Shown: in pieces, positions 1-7,442 of the stretch
Position numbering within the stretch: position 1 is the stretch's first letter
Layout: every line of letters starts with the position of its first letter
Assembly: GCA_034436045.1 (NCBI GenBank)
Contig: DAOTVZ010000074.1
Span: forward strand, 1 to 19,678
Reading direction: 5' to 3'
Source of the DNA: H111-94 sp034436045
GTDB taxonomy: Bacteria; Chloroflexota; Ktedonobacteria; Ktedonobacterales; Ktedonobacteraceae
DNA: 19,678 bases
Notes under the pieces: model-generated
Seen by the model: the letters and a program-made list of their open reading frames with translations, nothing else
What the model was told of the DNA's origin: nothing
Databases searched by the model: none
Made by a program: the position numbers and the translations under genes

Positions 1-226
1 TTATGTAGCCTTATTGCGTTTATAGCCATGATAGTTCATCACAGAGAAATATCTAAGCAAGATTCCGAGGAAGATAGTAAAAAGCAAGGGGAAAAACCGA
101 TGATAATTGCGGGTAAGGAAGACAAAACAAGCCCTACTTAAATCCGCCATATCTTTAGCCTGACTTTGTGAGATAAAGCCCACACCAAACAGACAGGAGT
201 TTTTTGAATATTGGAAGAATGAAATA

Positions 227-235
227 TGATATAAT
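227..235 (+). promoter_or_regulatory. Extended -10 promoter element
   Basis: The sequence TGATATAAT is a perfect extended -10 element (TGn plus TATAAT at 230-235). No well-spaced -35 box is seen; TTGGAA at 211-216 is too close. A purine-rich AAAGGGGGA follows at 238-246. Transcription from here would start near 242 and meet the terminator hairpin at 333-367. It sits in AT-rich DNA, so a chance match is possible. Confidence 0.4.
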
Positions 236-241
236 ATAAAG

Positions 242-367
242 GGGGAAGTAATTGAACTTATTTGTCGGCCCGTCACGCCGGTTGTCTTGTAGATAAACGG
301 ACTCCCGTCGGTTCCGCTCCTGCCACAAAATAAGGGACGCCGACAAAAAAAGCCAGCGTCCCTTTTT
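242..367 (+). ncRNA. Candidate short RNA between promoter and terminator
   Basis: This is the stretch between the extended -10 element at 227-235 and the hairpin with T-run at 333-367, giving a transcript of roughly 125 nt. It contains only a 14-codon reading frame (TTG at 252, stop at 294-296) behind the GGGGGA tract, and a small ACGG/CCGT hairpin. It matches no RNA family I recognise. The call rests only on promoter plus terminator and is weak. Confidence 0.2.
333..367. terminator. Bidirectional intrinsic terminator
   Basis: AGGGACGC (333-340) pairs with GCGTCCCT (356-363). The loop region contains a run of seven A, and a T-run follows on the plus strand (363-367). Read on the minus strand, the same hairpin lies just downstream of the helix-turn-helix remnant at 388-508 and is followed by ATTTTG. 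It can therefore terminate transcription in either direction. Confidence 0.6.
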
Positions 368-387
368 CCATATCCTGTTCCCCCAGG

Positions 388-508
388 TTACTCTTCCTGC
401 CCCTCAAGCAGTCGATCAAGCGCCGACCGACTGATACCAAATTGCCTTGCCACCTTCCACAGCGACACAACGGTTAAATCTCCAATAGAGTACCGTGCCT
501 CATAGCAT
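388..508 (-). pseudogene. 5'-truncated helix-turn-helix protein remnant
   Basis: On the minus strand an open frame of about 40 codons ends in TAA at 388-390 and is bounded upstream by an in-frame TGA at 509-511. Its C-terminal part reads VARQFGISRSALDRLLEGQ, which has the look of a helix-turn-helix (alanine in helix 1, G-I-S turn, S-A-L-D-R-L recognition helix). There is no ATG; a GTG could start only about 26 residues. It ends 21 bases before the terminator stem at 333-363, as a real 3' gene end would. I read it as the tail of a decayed regulator, antitoxin or transposase-type DNA-binding protein; the family cannot be decided. Confidence 0.35.
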
Positions 509-605
509 CATCGGCCTTTACCCTCAATCACCACCGCGAGAACATGGCAGAACAATAATCCTCGAAGATGGGAGATCCAGGATACAGGAGTTTAGGAGAC
601 GTGGA

Positions 606-644
606 AACCCTCTCAGAAGCGAAGTTCTCGTGAGAGAGTTTTTC
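606..644 (+). terminator. Terminator-like hairpin
   Basis: AACCCTCTCA (606-615) and TGAGAGAGTT (631-640) form a 10-bp stem with one mismatch, with a possible extra GAA/TTC pairing in the loop. A short T-run follows (639-643). No gene ending just upstream is evident on the plus strand, so its role is unclear. Otherwise the 512-844 stretch shows no supported gene. Confidence 0.3.
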
Positions 645-844
645 ACATCTCCTGTGACATCGTTCGCGGCAAACTTACCTGATAGGAATTACTATATCGC
701 CTGTTGTGTGTAAATCACGAAATTATCATGGTAGGCTCTGTACAAACATGCTAGTCGCACAAGATGCAGAAGACAAACGTACAAATCACCAGACGGTCAT
801 CTTTTGGAACCACCTGGAACTTTCGATCACACGCCTGATAGACC

Positions 845-1465
845 TTATGGCAGGCGGCGTAGCCAGTTCCACATGGATTGCCCTCCTTGCGGAGCGCTGC
901 CTAGTTCACGTCGTTCCAGGTGGAAGGTGCTGGCGAAAAGCTGGTCAATCTCTTCTGGTGTACAGCCAAAGGGGCGGTCAGCCCGCTCAGAGGGAAAATG
1001 TGCGTAGAGCAGGAATAATGCGCCCGGACGGGCCTGTTCGGCAGCTACTCTGGCGTAGTCTCCGCGCAGAGCGGGGGGAATACCATTCAAACATCCAATG
1101 TCCAGCAACAGAGAGAAACGCTCGTCAGGAGCAGGCGGGACAAGCTTTGTGACATCTCCCAGCAGGAACCGCACACTTCCGCCTGCACGAGCAATCTCAT
1201 CTGCCATTGCTCGCGCCTTCTGGTTGGCAAGGTCAATCGCCAGAGGCGCGAAGTCCACACCAACAGTTTGCCAGCCAAGCTTAGCCAGCGTCAAACAGTT
1301 CGTGCCAGTGCCACAGCCAAGGTCCAACATGCGCCCAGGAGGAAGCGCGTCTGGACCAGCCACCGCTGCCAGTAGTTCCGGCGGCGTGATGCCCGAATCC
1401 CAGGGTGTTTCTCCGCTTCGATAGCGTTCATTGAAAAGTGTTTGGGGGTCTCGTTCAGAAGTCAT
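845..1465 (-). CDS. Class I SAM-dependent methyltransferase
   Basis: This 206-residue protein has the Rossmann methyltransferase motif I LDLGCGTGTN at about residues 47-56, followed by the acidic end of strand 2 (VGVDFAPLAI) and a motif II/III region (LLGDVTKL, then LLLDIGCLNGIP). The N-terminal ERYRSGETPWDSGITPPEL resembles the thiopurine/TehB-like methyltransferase subgroup, in which a small hydrophobic or metalloid substrate is common; the substrate here cannot be named. The ATG at 1465 is preceded on the minus strand by AAAGGA eight or nine bases away. A promoter candidate lies at 1539-1567. It is transcribed away from the neighbouring fusion gene and appears to be a single-gene unit. The family call is firm, the substrate unknown. 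Confidence 0.9.
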   Translation of the reverse strand: MTSERDPQTLFNERYRSGETPWDSGITPPELLAAVAGPDALPPGRMLDLGCGTGTNCLTLAKLGWQTVGVDFAPLAIDLANQKARAMADEIARAGGSVRFLLGDVTKLVPPAPDERFSLLLDIGCLNGIPPALRGDYARVAAEQARPGALFLLYAHFPSERADRPFGCTPEEIDQLFASTFHLERRELGSAPQGGQSMWNWLRRLP

Positions 1466-1538
1466 TGTTCACAAATCCTTTTCCATTTTTTTGAAGAAAA
1501 CTCTCCTTCACCGGAGCTTAGAATAACTACATGAACAT

Positions 1539-1567
1539 AGAGTAATGTAGCAGTCTGTTCTTGTCAA
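1539..1567 (-). promoter_or_regulatory. Promoter of the methyltransferase gene
   Basis: On the minus strand a perfect -35 TTGACA (1562-1567) is followed after 17 bases by TACTCT (1539-1544), a weak -10. The start codon lies about 75 bases further on at 1465. The -35 is convincing, the -10 is poor. Confidence 0.45.
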
Positions 1568-1656
1568 GGCAAGGGACAGGGCGAATACCGATGCCGGAAC
1601 TCGATCCGGTTTCCAGCGCTCTCTTGCCCGCCATCGAACGTTTGCTTTTTCAAGTT

Positions 1657-1675
1657 CTGCTGACCTTTTCAGCAG
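1657..1675. repeat. Perfect 7-bp inverted repeat upstream of the fusion gene
   Basis: CTGCTGA (1657-1663) and TCAGCAG (1669-1675) are separated by CCTTT. No T-run follows on either strand within the expected distance, so it is not an ordinary terminator. It ends 37 bases before the -35 box of the fusion-gene promoter, where an activator or autoregulatory operator could sit. Apart from this and the two promoters, the 1466-1840 gap holds nothing else I can support. Confidence 0.35.
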
Positions 1676-1712
1676 TTAGTGAAGAGCTACCGACGACAAA
1701 AATGGCAACTAC

Positions 1713-1741
1713 TAGACAAACAACCGGTGATATGCTATATT
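1713..1741 (+). promoter_or_regulatory. Sigma70-type promoter of the MerR/YeiH fusion gene
   Basis: TAGACA (1713-1718, five of six against TTGACA) and TATATT (1736-1741, five of six against TATAAT) are separated by 17 bases. The predicted start is near 1748, leaving a leader of about 90 nt with a GGAGG at 1751-1755 and a small open frame before the main ATG at 1841. No MerR-style long (19-20 bp) spacer is present. Confidence 0.6.
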
Positions 1742-1773
1742 TTTTTTGTAGGAGGCGATTATTAATTGTAAGG

Positions 1774-1833
1774 ATGCATACACAAGAAATTTTTGCATTC
1801 CAACAGATGTGCAAAATATGTCTACAGAGGTAA
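1774..1833 (+). CDS. Possible 19-residue leader peptide
   Basis: A short frame (ATG at 1774, TAA at 1831-1833) lies inside the 5' leader of the fusion gene and stops seven bases before the main ATG at 1841. It encodes MHTQEIFAFQQMCKICLQR, with a C-x-x-C pair near the end. The Shine-Dalgarno evidence is poor: AAGG abuts the ATG and the good GGAGG is 18 bases upstream. It could be a translationally coupled leader or a chance frame. The two cysteines are suggestive in a sulfur-linked locus but prove nothing. Confidence 0.2.
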   Translation: MHTQEIFAFQQMCKICLQR

Positions 1834-1840
1834 TTTTAGT

Positions 1841-4800
1841 ATGGAACTGTTTCTTTCACAATTATTCGCTTCTACACAGATGATCTCTACATTCGCCTCA
1901 GTCCCTCTCTCTGGATTTCGTGACGGAGTACCTCTTCACCTGGAACGCTTTGATGCAACGCCTCGCCTTCACGTCAACACCATTACAGCAGAAACACATA
2001 TTCCGCTTGCTACCTTGCGGCAGTGGGAACGTAAATACGGCTTTCCAGTAGCGTGGAGCGAGGAAGAACGACTCTGGTATTCCGAACGTGATCGTGTGGC
2101 ATTGCAATGGTTAGCCTGGCAAGTGACCCACTCACAAAGTATCCAACAGGCTCTTCGCTTGTTTGTGCAGATGGAGCCTTCTTATGCCAGTCCGCAATGT
2201 CGGCATGTGGTCTCGTCTGCTCTTCCTGCACAGAAGGATGTGAGGCAACTTTATCAGCAGATGCTCCAGGCTATTATAGCATCCAGTCGAACACAAGCGG
2301 CTAGCGTATTGTCACAGGCAATAGCTATCTATCCGATGGAGATTGTTTGTGACTATCTCTTACAGCCGGTTCTCATTTCAGCAACTGAGCTTTATCAAAA
2401 AAACCTTTTATCGTCAATGTCTCTTAGCCTCCTTCATGTCATTATTCGTTCGCTTCAACCCTCTCTGATTGAGATATGCTTGACACCAGAACAGGCAGAA
2501 CAGTACCTTCAGCGCTTCATCTCCAGGCTCAGCAATATCCCTTCACAACGCCTGGAAAACTGGCAGAAGACCTCACAGGAAGAACAGGAGCAATCCATTC
2601 AAAAGCTCCTCACTGTCATACGTACTCATGACGAGACAAACGTGCAACATTATCTTGCCTCACTCTTTTCCAACTATCCTGCTGAAGCAGTGTGCTTACA
2701 TCTCCTGCCTCATGTGTGTCAGCAACTGGAAACAGAGGTTGCCTTGCAAAAGCTCCCCCCCCGGACACTCTCATGGGGCATGCAGCTTCTCACCCAGTTC
2801 CTCCACGTATTATTGGCATTCACACCGGATATTTCTTCCTCATCGACCATAGTAATCGCCAATTCACGACAGGAACTATCAGATTGCGTCACCGCCCTTC
2901 TTGCGCTCTGCTGGCGACGTGCCGGCTATCACGTCTCTCTTATCGAACACATGCTCACTCCACAAACCTTGCGTCAGGCATTCTCTCCGTCTCAACCTAC
3001 TCTGCTCTATCTATCCGGTTCATCACCTGAGACACTTGTCAAGGATATCTCACTGCAACAAGAAATTCAGAATCTATTTGCTGACTCATCGCCACTTCTT
3101 TGCTTTGGTGGTCATGTATGGAAAAAGAAACCTGAACTCTTACGGCAGCTACCGGGCTTCTATCTAGGGACAGATCTTGCAGAGGTCGTTACCCTGGGCG
3201 GCGAGCTTGCACGCCTTCTCCCTACCTTGACACCATCGCAACTAGCTATGCTGCGTTCTGACAACAGAGAGTCTTCTGCCCCTCAGATAGCGGTCTCGGC
3301 ATCGCTCGGACACGACAAACGCTTACTAGTAGGCTGTGTTCCTCTCCAAAATGCCGAATTTGAGGCATTACGGCTGGCCCTCTTCTGGTATCGTTTGGGC
3401 CTCCAGGTTATCTATGTTGGACAAATTCCTGATGAGCAAGTCTTGATGGGCTATATACATACCTATCATCCCTGGCTTGTTTTCTTATCCGCAACATCCA
3501 GGATTTCTATTCACTGGATAACTCGGCTGGGCCGAGCTATCCTGAACGAAGGGCAGAAAGAGCAACCGCTCTTCAGTTTCGGGGGCGAAGCATTTACTCA
3601 AATGCCACACCTTGCACGTAATCTCCCAGGTCTCTATCTTGGAACACAACCAGGAACCATCTCTTTGCAGTTGGCCAAAGTCGCTTCCCTTGCTATGACG
3701 CTCTCCCCCGGACAGATTGCAGAACTCCTTGCCCCCAATTCATTTGGTAGCAACTTTCAGCAGGAAATGCAAGCCACCAGAAACGTTTCCTCGTCCTTTG
3801 AGAAAACCGCCGTTTATCATGCAAAGGCGCTGGCAACAACGCCACTCTCACCGCCTGCCGATAGGCAACGGCCCGCTCAGTCACCAGCCATAAACGCAGG
3901 TCAGCCTCAATCACAGTTGAACACCAAAGCCAAAGGCGGCTGGAAGGGTACACCTTTCTATCCAGGCTCTAGCGAAATTCGGCAAGCCCTGCCAGGCCTC
4001 GTATACGTGGTATTGCCACTCGCACTCCTGGCTGAAGGCATCTGGATACTGGAGTTGCAAATGCATGCAACTTTTTTTGTCGATATTTTCATCGCAGCCG
4101 TATTGGCGCTACTCCTCGGCAATAGCTTTACCATCCCGGAACGCATGCAAGCAGGTTTAACATTTAGCACACGCTGGTGTCTTCGTCTGGGCATTCTCCT
4201 CTATGCTCTCAAATTTTCCTATCGCCCACTGTTGCAATCAGGATTGCAGAACTTCATTATTGTACTCTGTGCCATACTGCTAGCGCTAGGAATTGCGCTC
4301 ATCGGCGGACGTTTGCTCACCATACATCCCCGTATCGCCGCCCTGATCGGCACCGGAACAGGTATCTGTGGCATTTCTGCTGTATTGGCAACTTCACCCG
4401 CTATCGAGGCACGTGATGAAGAAACTGCCGTCGCATTGGGAACCATTCTTTGCTGGGGAACCGCCGGATTACTGTTCTATCCATTGATTGGACATGTCCT
4501 GCATCTCAGCCCTACTGTCTATGGTGCCTGGACAGGTGCCACCATTCACGATTTACCTCAACTGATCGCTACAGCACAACAGGGAGGAGGCACTGCGGCA
4601 CTTAAGGCAGCCCTACTCGTCAAATTAATACGTGTGACCTTCATTGTACTGATCGTACTCACGCTCAGTATTTCCTTCCAGTTGCGTAATCCAGGTCTCT
4701 CACGTGGCACCCAGGCTAGCTTGCGGCTCCAAAGCCTTATTAAGACATTCCCTCTGTTTGTCGTAGGATTTTTTCTGATCGTCGTTACCAATACTATCAG

Positions 4801-5026
4801 TACTATCCCTGGCTGGTTGACCGGCCCCCTGGCAACGTGGCCTACGACAACTTTTCCAACCACACTCTCTAGTTTCTTACTGATGCTTGCTGTGATCGGC
4901 ATCTGCGTGCGTATCAATCGCTCCGCAATCAAGATTGCTGGTCTTAAAGCATTGATTCTGGGTCTGCTGGTCTGGAGTATGCAATCCATAGGGGTCTTAT
5001 TTATAGTCCGTCTCCTCATACACTAA
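1841..5026 (+). CDS. MerR-type HTH / B12-binding-like / YeiH transporter fusion protein
   Basis: This is one uninterrupted 1061-residue frame. Residues 44-110 are a MerR/CarH-type winged helix-turn-helix (TLRQWERKYG, then YSERD and a SIQQAL helix). Residues 130-330 hold two helical repeats like the methionine-synthase cap domain (AIYPMEIVCDYLLQPVL and SNYPAEAVCLHLLPHV). Residues 335-460 and 493-615 are two Rossmann lobes of the B12-binding fold, each ending in a similar GFYLGT/GLYLGT segment, but neither has the D/E-x-H-x-x-G cobalt-ligand motif. A Pro/Gln/Ser-rich linker (about 640-710) leads to a YeiH (UPF0324, putative sulfate exporter) membrane domain from 717 to the end, with GTGTGICGISAVLATSPAIE near 837-856 and WTGATIHDLPQ near 897-907. 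The ATG at 1841 has GAGG ten bases upstream; a TTG at 1793 would add 16 residues. I infer a membrane-anchored regulator coupled to sulfite/sulfate-type export; ligand and DNA target are unknown. Confidence 0.88.
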   Translation: MELFLSQLFASTQMISTFASVPLSGFRDGVPLHLERFDATPRLHVNTITAETHIPLATLRQWERKYGFPVAWSEEERLWYSERDRVALQWLAWQVTHSQSIQQALRLFVQMEPSYASPQCRHVVSSALPAQKDVRQLYQQMLQAIIASSRTQAASVLSQAIAIYPMEIVCDYLLQPVLISATELYQKNLLSSMSLSLLHVIIRSLQPSLIEICLTPEQAEQYLQRFISRLSNIPSQRLENWQKTSQEEQEQSIQKLLTVIRTHDETNVQHYLASLFSNYPAEAVCLHLLPHVCQQLETEVALQKLPPRTLSWGMQLLTQFLHVLLAFTPDISSSSTIVIANSRQELSDCVTALLALCWRRAGYHVSLIEHMLTPQTLRQAFSPSQPTLLYLSGSSPETLVKDISLQQEIQNLFADSSPLLCFGGHVWKKKPELLRQLPGFYLGTDLAEVVTLGGELARLLPTLTPSQLAMLRSDNRESSAPQIAVSASLGHDKRLLVGCVPLQNAEFEALRLALFWYRLGLQVIYVGQIPDEQVLMGYIHTYHPWLVFLSATSRISIHWITRLGRAILNEGQKEQPLFSFGGEAFTQMPHLARNLPGLYLGTQPGTISLQLAKVASLAMTLSPGQIAELLAPNSFGSNFQQEMQATRNVSSSFEKTAVYHAKALATTPLSPPADRQRPAQSPAINAGQPQSQLNTKAKGGWKGTPFYPGSSEIRQALPGLVYVVLPLALLAEGIWILELQMHATFFVDIFIAAVLALLLGNSFTIPERMQAGLTFSTRWCLRLGILLYALKFSYRPLLQSGLQNFIIVLCAILLALGIALIGGRLLTIHPRIAALIGTGTGICGISAVLATSPAIEARDEETAVALGTILCWGTAGLLFYPLIGHVLHLSPTVYGAWTGATIHDLPQLIATAQQGGGTAALKAALLVKLIRVTFIVLIVLTLSISFQLRNPGLSRGTQASLRLQSLIKTFPLFVVGFFLIVVTNTISTIPGWLTGPLATWPTTTFPTTLSSFLLMLAVIGICVRINRSAIKIAGLKALILGLLVWSMQSIGVLFIVRLLIH

Positions 5027-5177
5027 TTGTGTCTCTTACCGACGAACAGGCCAAACCCGCTCACTTCGGCCTCGCAGCACAACTATATGCCAGAGTTATG
5101 TCAAACACCGGGCTATCCCGTCGTGGTCATGATCTTGTATACCCGATCTTTCGGCAAGCGGCCCACCAGGCCAACGG

Positions 5178-5242
5178 TGTGACAAAGGCGTGACGAGGAA
5201 GCGTTCAACTGTGATGGATTCGTGAGGGAAGACCGCTATGCT
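5178..5242 (+). promoter_or_regulatory. Phased direct-repeat operator and -10 of the first stress-protein operon
   Basis: TGTGAC (5178), CGTGAC (5189), TGTGAT (5210) and CGTGAG (5221) recur at 11, 21 and 11 bases, so they lie on one helix face; the expected copy near 5200 is missing. A -10-like TATGCT follows at 5237-5242, with the last TGA twelve bases upstream of it. No -35 box is evident. The layout resembles activator sites of OmpR/PhoB-type regulators. The segment ACTGTGATGGATTCGTGAGG matches 17 of 20 bases of the upstream region of the second stress-protein gene. The remainder of the 5027-5284 gap shows nothing else. Confidence 0.55.
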
Positions 5243-5284
5243 TAGAGTGTAAGAACCGTGTGGACGAAAGAAAGGAGGCCAATG

Positions 5285-6355
5285 ATGTTCAGACGCATTC
5301 TCGTTCCGCTTGATGGTTCTGCACGAGCTGAACAGGCACTGCCGGTCGCTGCACGTATCGCTCGCGCATCTGCCGGTACCGTTATTCTTGTGCGTGCTGT
5401 CACCTCACCCATTGATTTCTCCTGGTACACAATGGAAGCTCCACGCTCGATGGAAGCGGCACTTAACGCCGATATGGAGGCGGCGAAAGAGTATATCCAG
5501 CGAGTTGCGGTTTCAGATCAGCTAGAGGGTATCGCTGTTATCACCGAAGTAGTTGAGGGAGTGCCGACTAATGTAATCTTCTCGACCGCGAAAACCCACC
5601 AGGCTGATCTTATCGTGATGTGTAGTCATGGCGAGACCGGGCTGAAACGCTGGATACTGGGCAGTGTCGCTCAGAAAGTGGCACGTCATAGTCCTATTCC
5701 GGTGCTGGTACTACGCGAGAGTGCTGGTATCCCCACCACTTTGCACCCGGAGGGGAACCGTCCTGTTCGTGTGATGGTTGCCACCGATAACTCCCCTTTG
5801 TCAGAAGAAGCTTTGGAACCTGCCGCCTACCTGAGCGCCGCGCTTTCAGCACCGTTACATGGTGAAGTACACCTGGTCCATATTCTGCCGCTGCCGATCA
5901 CTTCGCCCCATGACGATTTAGCCGACATGCTGGTCAGGGAACACCACCCGGCCATCGGCGACGCGAAGGCTAAGCTGGCAGAAGCGGCACAACGACTCAC
6001 CACGGGTTCGCTGGCCCAGCTACAATTGAAGGTTACGCATTCGCTGCTGATCGCCAGAGATGTCGCGGAAACGTTGATTGAGATAGCCGAACAGGGCGAG
6101 CAGAATCGTGAAGAGAGCAAACCATACGATGTTCTTGTCATGGCCACACATGGACGCAGCGGCATGCAACGCTGGGTCATGGGCAGCGTGACAGAGCGCG
6201 TTCTCGGTGCAACTCGCCTGCCATTGCTGGTTGTACGCTCACACGCTCACAGCAATACACACGAACCTCTCGACGTTACGGCTGAGGTAGCTGAGGTATC
6301 GCCCGACAAAGACAAGACGGAAACGCCCCCGTCAAACTGGGTCGGTCTGCTCTGA
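5285..6355 (+). CDS. Tandem-domain universal stress protein (first copy)
   Basis: This 356-residue protein has two UspA domains. Domain 1 starts at ILVPLDGSARAEQALP (5-20) and carries the nucleotide-loop signature HGETGLKRWILGSV (115-128). Domain 2 runs from about 160 and carries HGRSGMQRWVMGSV (289-302). This HGxxG...GS pattern is typical of ATP-binding UspA proteins, which act in the cytoplasm in starvation and low-oxygen survival. A polar tail of about 35 residues follows. GGAGG at 5274-5278 is six bases from the ATG at 5285 and only three from the ATG at 5282. The second stress-protein gene also starts MFxRILVP with the same six-base spacing, so 5285 is preferred. It is the first gene of a probable six-gene operon; the dehydrogenase starts 37 bases after it. 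Confidence 0.93.
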   Translation: MFRRILVPLDGSARAEQALPVAARIARASAGTVILVRAVTSPIDFSWYTMEAPRSMEAALNADMEAAKEYIQRVAVSDQLEGIAVITEVVEGVPTNVIFSTAKTHQADLIVMCSHGETGLKRWILGSVAQKVARHSPIPVLVLRESAGIPTTLHPEGNRPVRVMVATDNSPLSEEALEPAAYLSAALSAPLHGEVHLVHILPLPITSPHDDLADMLVREHHPAIGDAKAKLAEAAQRLTTGSLAQLQLKVTHSLLIARDVAETLIEIAEQGEQNREESKPYDVLVMATHGRSGMQRWVMGSVTERVLGATRLPLLVVRSHAHSNTHEPLDVTAEVAEVSPDKDKTETPPSNWVGLL

Positions 6356-6392
6356 GAGCGCCAACCCATCGGCACACGAAGAGGAGGGTACG

Positions 6393-7421
6393 ATGACAGA
6401 GACCATGAGAGCAGCCGTCATTCACGCTTTTGGCAAACCTCTGACCCTGGATATGGTTCCCATACCACAGCCAGGGCCAGGACAGGTACTTGTCCACATC
6501 ACAGCTAGCGGCCTCTGCCATACTGACCTGCAACTGGTGCAAGGAGACTGGCCAATCAAACCTGCCCTGCCCCTCATTCCGGGCCACGAAGGCATCGGTA
6601 CAATCAGCGCAATCGGTGCGGGCGTCACCACACTCAAAGAGGGTGATTGGGTTGGCATCCCCTGGCTGCACAGTACCTGCGGTGTCTGCGAGTACTGCGC
6701 CACAGGACGGGAGGCACTTTGCCCTAAACAGCAGAATACAGGTTACACGGTCAACGGCACCCACGCCGAATATGCGCTCGCCGAGGAAGCGTATGTCGCT
6801 CATCTTCCTAACACTGTACATTCGGCAGAAGCCGCTCCCATCCTCTGCGCCGGCGTCACCGCCTACAAAGGTTTAAAGGAAACCGAGGTGAAGGCCGGTG
6901 AGTGGGTCGTGATCGCAGGCATCGGCAGCCTGGGCCACCTGGCCATTCAGTATGCCAAAGCTATGGGCATTCATGTCGCGGCTGTCGATGTAGTAGAGGA
7001 GAAGCTTTCGCTGGCCCACACTCTCGGTGCTGAGGTGACTGTCAATGCCACCTATCAGAACCCGGTCGCACGTGTACAACACCTGATTGGCGGGGCACAT
7101 GGCGCTATTATTACCGCCGCCTCATCGCAAGCCTTTCAGCATACCATCAGTATGCTGAGACGTGGCGGAACCTGCGTCTTACTGGGCCTGCCGCCAGGCA
7201 ACGTCTCCGTCCCCATCTTCGACATGGTGCAGAAACGTTTGACGTTGCGCGGCTCTATCAACGGCACACGCCGCGATCTACAAGAAGCACTTCAATTCGT
7301 CGCCGAGGGCAAGGTTCACGCAGAGATAGAACTCTATCCACTCAGCGCGATCAATATGGCGCTTGAACGATTGGCACAAGGCCAGGTTCTCGGTAGCGCG
7401 GTCTTACAAACCGCTGAGTAA
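6393..7421 (+). CDS. Zinc-dependent alcohol dehydrogenase
   Basis: This 342-residue medium-chain dehydrogenase/reductase has catalytic-zinc residues C42-H43, H65-E66 and C152, and a structural-zinc lobe with C96, C99, C102 and C110. The Rossmann motif GIGSLG at 176-181 and an acidic residue ending the second strand (AVDVV, D199) point to NAD(H). It resembles the AdhP/AdhT group that interconverts ethanol or other primary alcohols and aldehydes in the cytoplasm. GGAGGG lies just upstream of the ATG. It sits in the operon after the stress protein and 21 bases before the OsmC-like gene. Its presence in a stress operon suggests fermentative NADH reoxidation or aldehyde removal, which is inference. 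The exact substrate is not deducible. Confidence 0.92.
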   Translation: MTETMRAAVIHAFGKPLTLDMVPIPQPGPGQVLVHITASGLCHTDLQLVQGDWPIKPALPLIPGHEGIGTISAIGAGVTTLKEGDWVGIPWLHSTCGVCEYCATGREALCPKQQNTGYTVNGTHAEYALAEEAYVAHLPNTVHSAEAAPILCAGVTAYKGLKETEVKAGEWVVIAGIGSLGHLAIQYAKAMGIHVAAVDVVEEKLSLAHTLGAEVTVNATYQNPVARVQHLIGGAHGAIITAASSQAFQHTISMLRRGGTCVLLGLPPGNVSVPIFDMVQKRLTLRGSINGTRRDLQEALQFVAEGKVHAEIELYPLSAINMALERLAQGQVLGSAVLQTAE

Positions 7422-7442
7422 AATGAATGAAGGAGGAAGATT

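Noticed and set aside
1..276. 91-codon minus-strand frame at the left edge
   Set aside because: Aromatic-rich, no recognisable domain, no ribosome site, in AT-rich DNA that also contains promoter-like sequence on the other strand.
495..713. 72-codon plus-strand frame
   Set aside because: No family resemblance or ribosome site; it runs through a terminator-like hairpin.
706..1152. 148-codon plus-strand frame
   Set aside because: Lies mostly antisense to the well-supported methyltransferase and has no family features.
1561..1833. 90-codon plus-strand frame upstream of the fusion gene
   Set aside because: It covers the promoter and leader; only its last 19 codons could be a leader peptide.
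4558..5019. 153-codon minus-strand frame
   Set aside because: Antisense to the YeiH membrane domain; composition is what a complement of a hydrophobic coding region gives.
5178..5230. CRP-type palindromic site
   Set aside because: TGTGA copies are all in the same direction without the TCACA half, so they form direct repeats rather than a CRP palindrome.
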